Source: Marinilabilia sp964403175
GTDB taxonomy: Bacteria > Bacteroidota > Bacteroidia > Bacteroidales > Marinilabiliaceae
DNA: 61,488 nucleotides
Assembly: GCA_964403175.1 (NCBI GenBank)
Contig: CAYOFH010000005.1
Coordinates: forward strand, 1-61,488
Reading direction: 5' to 3'
Part shown: positions 1 through 7,987 of the stretch, piece by piece
Numbering within the stretch: position 1 is the stretch's first letter
Layout of the letters: every line of letters starts with the position of its first letter
Notes under the pieces: generated by a model
The model's input: the letters and a program-made list of their open reading frames with translations, nothing else
Database searches by the model: none
Told to the model about the DNA's origin: nothing
Program-made: the position numbers and the translations under genes

Positions 1-23
1 GCCGCCATGTTCCATAAGAAAAA

Positions 24-584
24 ATGGCTATAGAAGTAGTAGCTGTTATTAAAAATGTAGGAACAACACTTGCTGTATATGAATCCGTTCAAAAAAAAAA
101 ACCACTGATAAAAAGGGTCGTAACAGTTACAGGACCGGTAGTCAGCAAACCATCAAATTTAATGACTCGCATCGGAACGCTTGTCAGACAGCTCATAGAT
201 GCCGCAGGAGGGCTGCCCGGCAACACAGGCAAAGTAATCGGGGGAGGACCAATGATGGGGAAAGCACTTACACATCTTGAAGTCCCCATTACAAAGGGGA
301 GCTCCGGAATTCTGATACTCCCTCACGAAGAAGCTCATAGAAAACCTGTTGAAAACTGCATCCGCTGCAGCAAATGTATTTCCGTTTGCCCAATGGGAAT
401 TGAGCCTTATCTATTGATGATTTTGTCAGAAAAAGAATTATACGAACGTGCAGAAAGCGACAACATCATGGATTGCATAGAGTGCGGTTCGTGCACTTTT
501 ACCTGTCCGGCCAATCGTCCGCTTCTGGACTATATTCGTCTCGGGAAAGGTAAAGTAGGACAAATCATCCGAAACAGAAACTAA
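24..584 (+). CDS. rnfC: RnfC, electron transport complex subunit C (C-terminal part; in-frame stop just upstream)
   Basis: This is the carboxyl part of RnfC, the soluble Fe-S/flavin subunit that passes electrons between NADH and the membrane Rnf complex. Two [4Fe-4S] motifs are visible: CIRCSKCISVCP (Cys112, 115, 118, 122 of this fragment) and CIECGSCTFTCP (Cys151, 154, 157, 161). The stretch GGGPMMGKAL and the preceding VVTVTG block are typical of RnfC. The same frame reads R-H-V-P, stop (TAA at 15-17), E-K before this ATG, and R-H-V-P matches the RnfC segment expected there. The ATG at 24 is therefore probably not the native start; the gene is cut by the window edge and interrupted, or misread, at one codon. 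rnfD follows 18 bases later, as expected for an rnf operon. Family assignment is secure; whether the gene is intact is not. Confidence 0.85.
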   Translation: MAIEVVAVIKNVGTTLAVYESVQKKKPLIKRVVTVTGPVVSKPSNLMTRIGTLVRQLIDAAGGLPGNTGKVIGGGPMMGKALTHLEVPITKGSSGILILPHEEAHRKPVENCIRCSKCISVCPMGIEPYLLMILSEKELYERAESDNIMDCIECGSCTFTCPANRPLLDYIRLGKGKVGQIIRNRN

Positions 585-602
585 TACAAAGCATCATACA
601 AA

Positions 603-1622
603 ATGGATCAAAAGTTAGTTGTATCTCCGTCCCCTCATGTTCACGGTGGCGATTCTATACCCAAAAACATGTATGGAGTAATCCTGGCGCTTATTCCGGC
701 TATGCTGGCATCGCTATGGTTTTTTGGCCTGGGCGCACTCATTGTATCAGTTACCGCAGTGGCTTCCTGTGTCCTTTTTGAGTGGGTTATTCAGAAATAC
801 CTGATGAAAACAAACCCCTCAATCATCGATGGATCGGCAGCTGTAACCGGTTTATTACTCGCCTTTAACCTGCCCACCAACATCCCCATAGGACTAATTA
901 TCATTGGAGCCGCCGTAGCCATTGGAATCGGAAAGATGTCCTTTGGTGGTCTGGGCAACAACCCTTTCAATCCGGCTTTGGTGGGCCGCGTGTTCCTGCT
1001 CATTTCTTTTCCGGTACAAATGACCAGCTGGCCGGTACCAATAGAATCCCGTTTCCAGTATATGGATGCTAATACCGGTGCCACACCTCTCTCGGTAATG
1101 AAAGAAGGGCTTTCTTCGGGAAGTTCCTTCTCTGAAATAATGTCTGAGATCCCCTCCTACATTAACCTCTTTCTTGGAAATATGGGAGGAAGCGCGGGTG
1201 AAGTTGCAGGGATTGCTCTGGTTCTGGGGGGAATTTATATGCTTTGGCGCAAAATCATTACCTGGCATATTCCGGTCAGTGTAATTGGGTCAGTAGCCAT
1301 ATTCACAGGAATTCTGCAAATGACAAGCCCTGATACATCTGCAGGCCCCTTATTCCATATCCTGACAGGAGGATTACTTCTGGGAGCCTTTTTTATGGCC
1401 ACCGATTATGTAAGTTCTCCCATGTCGCGCCAGGGAATGATTCTTTATGGAGTGGGAATAGGTGTTATCACTGTACTGATCAGAGTGTATGGTGCATACC
1501 CCGAGGGAATCTCTTTTGCCATCTTGATTATGAATGGCTTTGTCCCTCTCATTGATAAGTATATGAAACCAAAACGCTTTGGCGAAAAAGTAAAACCAGC
1601 AAAAGTCCAAACCACAAAATAG
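603..1622 (+). CDS. rnfD: RnfD, membrane subunit of the Rnf complex
   Basis: Integral membrane subunit of the Rnf ferredoxin:NAD+ oxidoreductase, a family that couples electron transfer to Na+ or H+ movement. The 339-residue product has many hydrophobic helices and the NqrB/RnfD signature GGLGNNPFNPALVGRVF. The flavin-attachment motif is present as NTGATPLS, with the acceptor Thr at about residue 161, where FMN is expected to be linked by a phosphoester bond. It lies between rnfC and rnfG with short gaps (18 and 10 bases), so co-transcription is likely. Length is normal for the family. Confidence 0.95.
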   Translation: MDQKLVVSPSPHVHGGDSIPKNMYGVILALIPAMLASLWFFGLGALIVSVTAVASCVLFEWVIQKYLMKTNPSIIDGSAAVTGLLLAFNLPTNIPIGLIIIGAAVAIGIGKMSFGGLGNNPFNPALVGRVFLLISFPVQMTSWPVPIESRFQYMDANTGATPLSVMKEGLSSGSSFSEIMSEIPSYINLFLGNMGGSAGEVAGIALVLGGIYMLWRKIITWHIPVSVIGSVAIFTGILQMTSPDTSAGPLFHILTGGLLLGAFFMATDYVSSPMSRQGMILYGVGIGVITVLIRVYGAYPEGISFAILIMNGFVPLIDKYMKPKRFGEKVKPAKVQTTK

Positions 1623-1632
1623 AGGAAATAGT

Positions 1633-2343
1633 ATGGGCAAAAAAGAATCTACACTACCAAACATGGCAGTGACCTTGATTATCATTACCATTATAGCCGG
1701 GGCATCACTGGGTTATATCTACAACCTCACGGCCAACCCAATTGCCTCTGCCAAACAGGAAAAGCAGCAAAACGCCATTCAAATGGTTGTGCCGGAATTT
1801 GATAATAATCCGGTGGAAGAAATGTATAAAATTTCCGCTGAAGGGGGTGACTCTTTAAATGTATTTCCGGCCAAAAAAGATGGCTCAACTGTGGGCGTTG
1901 CCATTGAAAGCATAAGTAATAAAGGATTTAGCGGAGATGTAAAAATCATGGTCGGCATTCTTCCCGATGGCACTATCAATAATTATGTAGTGTTAGAACA
2001 CAAAGAGACACCGGGATTGGGAACCAAGATGGATACATGGTTTAAACCATCAGAAAAATCAGAAGCAGGAGTTTCCGGCAATACTTTTGCCAACTGGCTC
2101 TTTGGAATAAAAAGTGGACAGGCAGAGGGAAGAACAAGCATCATAGGAGTTGATCCTTCTAAAACAGACCTGGCCGTGTCGGCCGACGGAGGCGATATTG
2201 ATGCCATTACTGCGGCTACCATAAGTTCAAGAGCATTTCTGGATGCCGTGCAGAAAGCATGGGTCACATATACTGAAAAGGCAGATGGTTACAGCTCTGC
2301 CACCACAAAAAATAATGACACTGAGGAAGGAGGTACCCAATGA
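1633..2343 (+). CDS. rnfG: RnfG, FMN-binding subunit of the Rnf complex
   Basis: RnfG/NqrC-type protein anchored by one N-terminal helix (about residues 11-31) with an extracytoplasmic FMN-binding domain. The covalent flavin site reads AITAATISS, with the acceptor Thr at residue 196 (codon 2218-2220). The usual S/T-G-A-T has Ala in place of Gly, a mild variation. Upstream blocks such as KETPGLGTKM are characteristic of the FMN-bind domain. The stop codon overlaps the start of rnfE in an ATGA arrangement, which suggests translational coupling. At 236 residues it is slightly longer than many homologues because of a polar C-terminal tail. Confidence 0.94.
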   Translation: MGKKESTLPNMAVTLIIITIIAGASLGYIYNLTANPIASAKQEKQQNAIQMVVPEFDNNPVEEMYKISAEGGDSLNVFPAKKDGSTVGVAIESISNKGFSGDVKIMVGILPDGTINNYVVLEHKETPGLGTKMDTWFKPSEKSEAGVSGNTFANWLFGIKSGQAEGRTSIIGVDPSKTDLAVSADGGDIDAITAATISSRAFLDAVQKAWVTYTEKADGYSSATTKNNDTEEGGTQ

Positions 2344-2924
2344 ATCAATGGAAAAATTTCTCAAAAGGCTTTTTCAAGGAAAACCCGGTATTTGTTATGC
2401 TACTGGGAATGTGCCCCACTCTCGGGGTAACATCATCAGCCATCAACGGACTGGGAATGGGATTGGCCACCACTTTTGTTTTGGTAATGTCCAATATTGT
2501 TGTAGCGCTTATTAAAGATTTTGTACCTGACAAAGTAAGAATCCCCTCATTCATTGTTATCATAGCCTCGTTTGTAACCGTTGTTGAAATGGTTATGCAG
2601 GCTTACCTGCCCGCTCTTTTCGAAGCTCTGGGACTGTTTATCCCCCTGATTGTAGTAAACTGCCTTGTACTGGGTCGCGCAGAGGCCTTTGCATCCAAGA
2701 ACACGCTGCGATCATCCACCATTGACGGATTTGGAATGGGTTTAGGATTTTCTATGGCACTGACCATGCTGGGAGCCCTTAGGGAATTCTTCGGAAGCGG
2801 AAAGATCTTTGGATTGTCGTTCTTTTCCGAAAATTACGGAATGTTGATTTTCGTTCTTGCACCCGGTGCATTTATCGCACTAGGATACCTGACAGCATTC
2901 ATTAACAAAGCTCGCAAAGCTTAA
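2340..2924 (+). CDS. rnfE: RnfE, membrane subunit of the Rnf complex
   Basis: Hydrophobic 194-residue protein of the RnfE/NqrD family, a small six-helix subunit that pairs with RnfA in the membrane. Features seen are the N-terminal FFKENPVFVMLLGMCPTLG block, with the conserved Cys of the half-channel motif, and the later LPLIVVNC-like segment (IPLIVVNCLVLGRAEAFA). RnfA and RnfE are homologous, inverted partners thought to hold an Fe centre between them. The start overlaps the rnfG stop by four bases. The call relies on operon order as well as sequence, because RnfE and NqrD are close relatives. Confidence 0.94.
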   Translation: MNQWKNFSKGFFKENPVFVMLLGMCPTLGVTSSAINGLGMGLATTFVLVMSNIVVALIKDFVPDKVRIPSFIVIIASFVTVVEMVMQAYLPALFEALGLFIPLIVVNCLVLGRAEAFASKNTLRSSTIDGFGMGLGFSMALTMLGALREFFGSGKIFGLSFFSENYGMLIFVLAPGAFIALGYLTAFINKARKA

Positions 2925-2981
2925 TCAACTAAAATTCAACAACAAACAACCAGTAGTCAGAAGTGATAAAAAGAATATATC

Positions 2982-3554
2982 ATGAGTTATTTTATCATCA
3001 TCATATCAGCAATATTTGTCAATAATATTGTACTGAGTCAGTTTTTAGGAATTTGTCCTTTTCTGGGAGTATCCAAAAAAATATCCACCGGAATCGGGAT
3101 GACCGGAGCGGTAACATTTGTGATGGTTATTGCCACCATCTTTACCTACTTCATTCAGGAGTATATTCTGGAATATTTTAATATCACATTTCTGCAAACC
3201 ATTTCGTTTATTCTGGTTATCGCATCACTTGTGCAGTTGGTAGAAATTGTGATCAAAAAAGTAAGTCCTCCTCTTTATCAGGCACTTGGCGTTTTCCTGC
3301 CGCTGATAACAACCAACTGCGCCATTCTGGGGGTAGCCATCATGACGGTCAGCCGTGATTACAACCTGGTGGAAGCTGTCATTTTCTCCGCTGCATCTGC
3401 ATTAGGATTTGGATTGGCCCTCATTACTTTTGCAGGCATCCGTGAACAACTGGATCTTGTTAACGTCCCCAAGGGCATGCAGGGAGCTCCGATAGCATTG
3501 GTGGTAGCAGGCTTGCTTGCAATGGCATTTATGGGATTTGCCGGAATGGTATAA
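2982..3554 (+). CDS. rnfA: RnfA, membrane subunit of the Rnf complex
   Basis: RnfA/NqrE-type subunit of 190 residues with about six transmembrane helices. It shows the paired motifs NNIVLSQFLGICPFLG near the N-terminus and LPLITTNCAILG in the middle, which mirror those in RnfE. It is the last gene of the run and lies 57 bases after rnfE. A clear hairpin terminator follows at 3584-3618. rnfB, usually the first gene of this cluster, would lie left of the window and cannot be checked. Confidence 0.95.
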   Translation: MSYFIIIISAIFVNNIVLSQFLGICPFLGVSKKISTGIGMTGAVTFVMVIATIFTYFIQEYILEYFNITFLQTISFILVIASLVQLVEIVIKKVSPPLYQALGVFLPLITTNCAILGVAIMTVSRDYNLVEAVIFSAASALGFGLALITFAGIREQLDLVNVPKGMQGAPIALVVAGLLAMAFMGFAGMV

Positions 3555-3583
3555 TTAAAAAACCCGATTTTTTAGAAACATAT

Positions 3584-3621
3584 AAAAGCTTGCCGCGTAA
3601 ACAACGCTGCAAGCTTTTTTT
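3584..3621 (+). terminator. Rho-independent terminator after rnfA
   Basis: A perfect 10-bp stem (AAAAGCTTGC at 3584-3593 with GCAAGCTTTT at 3609-3618) encloses a 15-base loop and runs into a T tract. It sits 29 bases after the rnfA stop and closes the rnf operon. Confidence 0.85.
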
Positions 3622-3680
3622 ATCCGTAAAATAGTTTTAATTTGCGGTAATATTTCGTAACAGATTTGAAGGGAACGAGA

Positions 3681-4697
3681 ATGACTACCAGAAATCAACT
3701 CAAAACATTTAAGGTTTTATCAGGAGGTACGCTGCTGTTGGCAGCTGCTTTTGCCTGGGGACTATTCACCTATTCTACAGAGCCTGAAAAACAGGTTCCG
3801 GACTCCACTCATCAGGAACTTTTCCGGAGTGAATACAACATATTCTCTCTTCCGATTCCTGAAAATCCAAGTTTTGCAGGAGAACCTGTACCTATTGAAC
3901 GATCTTACATCCGGGAAAATCTGGATCGGGAATTATTGGTTAACACTTACTGGCAGTCACAAACATTGCTTTTTATTAAACGGGCCGCCAAGTACTTCCC
4001 CATCATTGAGCCAATTCTTGAAAAAGAAAGAGTGCCGGATGATTTTAAGTACCTCGCTCTGGCTGAGAGTGGGCTTATCATGCGGGCTTTTTCCCCTGCC
4101 GGAGCTACAGGTCCATGGCAGTTTATGAAAGGAGCCGGCATTGATTACGGATTGGAAATCAACAGTGAAGTGGACGAAAGATATCACATTGAAAAAGCAA
4201 CGGGTGCAGCCTGCCGGTTTCTGAAAAGCAGTTATGAAAAATTTGGCAGCTGGACACTGGCTGCTGCCGCCTACAATGTCGGCAGAAGTCATATTATCAG
4301 ACAACTCGACAGACAAAAAACCAATAACTATTACGATCTGCTTCTGAATGAAGAAACCGGAAGGTATGTTTATCGGATTATCGCCCTCAAAGAAATTCTG
4401 GAAGATCCATCTAATTACGGATTTCATGTGAAAAAAAGAGATCTTTACTACCTGGAACCCACTTATACCGTGGAAGTTGATAGTTCTATAAGCGACTTTG
4501 CTGATTTTGCCAATGAATTTAATCTGACGTATAAAGAGCTGAAAGATCTGAATCCATGGTTAAGAGATGACCATCTATCAAATCCCAGAGGCAAAACCTA
4601 TCACCTTAAAATTCCGGAAGAAGGAGCTTTTATCCACCGAAATTTTCAAAAAACGGATTCCGGAGCTTCAGAGTTGGAGGAACAAACGCAACAATAA
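3681..4697 (+). CDS. MltD-like lytic murein transglycosylase (SLT fold, degenerate LysM-like tail)
   Basis: Predicted to cleave the glycan strands of peptidoglycan in the periplasm, leaving 1,6-anhydromuramic ends. An N-terminal hydrophobic helix (about residues 12-28) would serve as a signal or anchor. The SLT domain contains LALAESGL with the expected catalytic Glu at residue 129, followed by SPAGATGPWQFM and AAAAYNVG, the classical family motifs. Residues from about 245 on (YTVEVD...FNLTYKELKDLNPWL) resemble a degenerate LysM repeat. I chose the ATG at 3681; a TTG at 3666 in frame would add five residues but is a poorer start. It lies alone between the rnf terminator and uvrA. The domain is secure; the exact MltD subgroup is less so. 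Confidence 0.88.
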   Translation: MTTRNQLKTFKVLSGGTLLLAAAFAWGLFTYSTEPEKQVPDSTHQELFRSEYNIFSLPIPENPSFAGEPVPIERSYIRENLDRELLVNTYWQSQTLLFIKRAAKYFPIIEPILEKERVPDDFKYLALAESGLIMRAFSPAGATGPWQFMKGAGIDYGLEINSEVDERYHIEKATGAACRFLKSSYEKFGSWTLAAAAYNVGRSHIIRQLDRQKTNNYYDLLLNEETGRYVYRIIALKEILEDPSNYGFHVKKRDLYYLEPTYTVEVDSSISDFADFANEFNLTYKELKDLNPWLRDDHLSNPRGKTYHLKIPEEGAFIHRNFQKTDSGASELEEQTQQ

Positions 4698-5097
4698 CTT
4701 TTCCAGCACTGCAATTTGAAAAGCATGAGAATAGCAACATTTTTCCGCAACGGTATTTTATGAGTATTATTCTTTAAATAACTTTGGAATTGTTTCTTTG
4801 CATGAAAGCAGCATAGCCGAATAGGAATCCGCAAGGACGGGAGATCCCGCAACTACTTTTATAAAAGCTAAACCACCATTAATTTAATATGTGTTGCTCG
4901 TTTTCTTTACTTAGTTGTTTAGGTATGGTCAAACACAGGCTTAAGCTTTCCTTCAGCTTTTAGCCCTTTCTGCCACCTGCCTCAGCGACTAGCTACTTTC
5001 ATCTATCAACAATTCATGGCCAATCAAAACAGGTTTTAAATATCTTTCTCCACTGCCTGGTTTTTGCTATCTTTGTGGGTTCTAAAACAATGATTAC
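4698..5097. other. Intergenic stretch before uvrA
   Basis: About 400 bases with no convincing gene. It is AT-rich except for a GC-richer island near 4812-4855 containing CGGGAGATCCCG, a weak 4-5 bp hairpin I cannot assign to any RNA family. The right end holds a likely uvrA promoter (5068-5075). No tRNA or terminator with a T tract was found. Confidence 0.6.
5068..5075 (+). promoter_or_regulatory. Bacteroidota-type -7 element upstream of uvrA
   Basis: TATCTTTG matches the Bacteroidota -7 consensus TAnnTTTG and lies 22 bases before the uvrA GTG start. A matching -33 TTTG is not clear, so this is a moderate call. Confidence 0.5.
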
Positions 5098-7956
5098 GTG
5101 AAGAAAGAAATAAACAAAACATTACCCATAGAAAGTGACCTGGAGCAGATAGACGTTTTGGGTGCCCGTGTTCACAATCTTCAAAATATTGATATTACCA
5201 TTCCCCGAAATGAACTGGTTGTAATAACCGGTCTCAGCGGAAGTGGTAAATCCTCATTAGCTTTTGACACCATTTATGCCGAAGGACAGAGGCGTTATAT
5301 AGAAACATTTTCGGCTTATGCCAGGCAGTTTCTTGGAGGAATGGAGAGACCCGACGTGGATAAAATCACAGGTCTGAGTCCGGTGATTTCCATTGAGCAG
5401 AAAACAACGGGTAAAAACCCCAGATCAACAGTTGGTACCACCACTGAGATATATGATTTCTTCCGCCTTCTTTACGCCCGTGCCGGAGAAGCCGTTTCGT
5501 ACGAAACTGGTGAGAAAATGGTCAAATATACCGACCGCCAGATTATTGATCTTATTTTTTCCAAGTTTAACGAAAAAAGTGTTTACATACTTGCCCCGAT
5601 GGTTAAAGGGCGAAAGGGACATTACAAGGAACTTTTTGAGGGAATTCGCAAAAAAGGTTTTCTGAATGTCAGGATAGATGGCGAAATCAGGGAGATCAAG
5701 CATGGAATGAAAGTTGACCGCTACAAAAACCATTTCATCGAGGTGGTGATAGACAAGCTAAAGGTTACGGAAAAGGACCGTAAAAGACTGGAGGAGTCCG
5801 TTGCCCTGGCCATGAAACAGGGGAAAAATATCATGATGGTGCTGGACAAAGAAAGCGACAAACCACGATATTTCAGCCGTCAGCTAATGTGCCCCATCAC
5901 CGGCATTTCATATAACGAGCCGGCGCCACACAACTTTTCTTTCAACTCCCCTCAGGGAGCCTGTCCCAAATGTAAAGGACTGGGATTTGTGGATGAGATA
6001 GACATTGAAAAAATCATTCCCAACAACAATGTTTCCATTTATTCGGGTGGAATTGTGCCTCTGGGACGGTTTAAAAACAATCTCATATTCTGGCAACTGG
6101 AGGCACTGGCAGAAAGACATGGCTTCAAACTGAAAAGTGCCATAAAGAACATTCCTGAAGAAGCTCTGGATGAGATTCTCCATGGAACCACAGAACCTTT
6201 GAAACTGAAAAACACCCCGCTGGGAACCTCCTCCAACTACTCGCTGAGTTTCGACGGAGTGATCAGTTACATTAAAAATCAACAATCAAACGAAACATCT
6301 CAAAAAGCACGCAAATGGGCCAATCAGTTCATTCAAAAAACAGTTTGTTCCGCTTGCCACGGCCAACGGCTCAACAAGGAAGCACTCCATTTTTTGATTG
6401 ATGGTAAAAACATTGCCGAGATCAGTAAAATGGATCTTAATGAACTGTTTCAATGGGCTGATGGACTGGAAGAACGTCTTTCAAAAAAACAGCGGACTAT
6501 TGCAACAGAAATTCTAAAAGAAATAAAGTCAAGACTGGGATTCATGCTCGATGTGGGATTGGAATACCTGGCACTCGACCGTGGGGCGATGACGCTATCG
6601 GGAGGAGAAAGTCAGCGAATCCGGCTGGCAACCCAAATAGGTTCTCAGCTGGTAAATGTGCTTTATATATTGGATGAACCCAGTATCGGACTGCATCAGC
6701 GCGATAACCACCGGCTTATTGAATCTCTGAAGCAATTAAGAGATACCGGCAATTCCATTCTTGTGGTAGAACATGACAAGGATATGATGATGGCCGCTGA
6801 CCACGTAATAGACATGGGACCACATGCAGGCCGTCATGGTGGCGAAGTAGTGGCTCAGGGGACTCCACACGAAATCCTGAAATCAAACTCATTAACAGCT
6901 GAGTATCTCAAAAAAGTTAAAGAAATTCCTCTTCCCAAAGAGCGGCGCACCGGTACTGGCGAATTTCTGACAATTAAAGGAGCTTCAGGAAATAATCTGA
7001 AAAACCTGACCGTTTCATTCCCTCTGGGTACATTTATTTGTGTTACAGGTGTTTCAGGAAGCGGAAAATCGACTCTTATCAATGAAACCCTCTACCCTAT
7101 TCTCAATCAGTACATTTATAAATCGATAAAAGACCCCCTGACTTACAAAAAAGTAGAAGGGCTTGAATTTGTGGATAAAGTAGTGGATGTAGATCAGGCA
7201 CCACTTGGTCGAACGCCCCGCTCCAATCCTGCCACCTACACCAAGATGTTTGATGAAATCAGAAAGCTGTTCTCGGGATTACCAGAGGCCAAAATCCGGG
7301 CCTACAAACCAGGCCGGTTTTCTTTCAATGTGGCTGGTGGACGATGTGAAACATGTAAAGGAGGAGGCGTTCAGGTAATAGAGATGAATTTTCTGCCCGA
7401 TGTGATGGTAGAATGCCCTGATTGCCGGGGAAAACGTTACAACCGGGAAACGCTTGAAGTGAGGTATAAAGGAAAGTCCATCAGCGATGTGCTCGATATG
7501 ACCATCAATCAGGCAGTAGAGTTTTTTGAGAACATTCCAAAACTGATGCCTCGCTTAAAGGTGCTACAGGAGGTAGGCCTGGGATACATTAAACTTGGCC
7601 AGCCTTCTACCACTTTGTCAGGAGGAGAATCTCAACGAGTAAAACTGGCTGCTGAACTAGCAAAAAAGGACACGGGTAAAACGGTTTACATTCTGGACGA
7701 ACCCACAACCGGGCTCCATTTTGAAGACATCAGAGTATTACTGGATGTGCTTAACAAATTAGTTTCCAGGGGAAATACGGTCATCGTTATTGAACACAAC
7801 CTGGATGTGATAAAAACCGCCGATCATATCATTGACATCGGCCCGGAAGGCGGGGCCCGCGGAGGAGAACTCATAGTCAGCGGAACCCCTGAAAAAGTAG
7901 CCAGGTGCAGGAATAGCTTTACCGGTCAGTTTCTGAAAAAGGATGAAGGACTGTAA
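5098..7956 (+). CDS. uvrA: UvrA, excinuclease ABC subunit A
   Basis: DNA-damage recognition ATPase of nucleotide excision repair; it loads UvrB at lesions. The 952-residue length is normal. Two ABC modules are visible: Walker A GLSGSGKSS (about 45-53) and GVSGSGKST, signature sequences LSGGESQRIRLA and LSGGESQRVKLA, and Walker B runs YILDEPSIGLH and YILDEPTTGLH. The C-terminal zinc module is intact (CETCKGGG then CPDCRGKRY). In the first zinc module the leading CxxC is only CPIT, so one Cys is missing, while the second half CPKCKGLG is present. The start is GTG at 5098; no better ATG lies upstream in frame. The next gene begins 31 bases downstream without a terminator, so they may share a transcript. 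Confidence 0.97.
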   Translation: MKKEINKTLPIESDLEQIDVLGARVHNLQNIDITIPRNELVVITGLSGSGKSSLAFDTIYAEGQRRYIETFSAYARQFLGGMERPDVDKITGLSPVISIEQKTTGKNPRSTVGTTTEIYDFFRLLYARAGEAVSYETGEKMVKYTDRQIIDLIFSKFNEKSVYILAPMVKGRKGHYKELFEGIRKKGFLNVRIDGEIREIKHGMKVDRYKNHFIEVVIDKLKVTEKDRKRLEESVALAMKQGKNIMMVLDKESDKPRYFSRQLMCPITGISYNEPAPHNFSFNSPQGACPKCKGLGFVDEIDIEKIIPNNNVSIYSGGIVPLGRFKNNLIFWQLEALAERHGFKLKSAIKNIPEEALDEILHGTTEPLKLKNTPLGTSSNYSLSFDGVISYIKNQQSNETSQKARKWANQFIQKTVCSACHGQRLNKEALHFLIDGKNIAEISKMDLNELFQWADGLEERLSKKQRTIATEILKEIKSRLGFMLDVGLEYLALDRGAMTLSGGESQRIRLATQIGSQLVNVLYILDEPSIGLHQRDNHRLIESLKQLRDTGNSILVVEHDKDMMMAADHVIDMGPHAGRHGGEVVAQGTPHEILKSNSLTAEYLKKVKEIPLPKERRTGTGEFLTIKGASGNNLKNLTVSFPLGTFICVTGVSGSGKSTLINETLYPILNQYIYKSIKDPLTYKKVEGLEFVDKVVDVDQAPLGRTPRSNPATYTKMFDEIRKLFSGLPEAKIRAYKPGRFSFNVAGGRCETCKGGGVQVIEMNFLPDVMVECPDCRGKRYNRETLEVRYKGKSISDVLDMTINQAVEFFENIPKLMPRLKVLQEVGLGYIKLGQPSTTLSGGESQRVKLAAELAKKDTGKTVYILDEPTTGLHFEDIRVLLDVLNKLVSRGNTVIVIEHNLDVIKTADHIIDIGPEGGARGGELIVSGTPEKVARCRNSFTGQFLKKDEGL

Positions 7957-7987
7957 AAGCAAAGATTAAATATTAAAATAACCTGAT

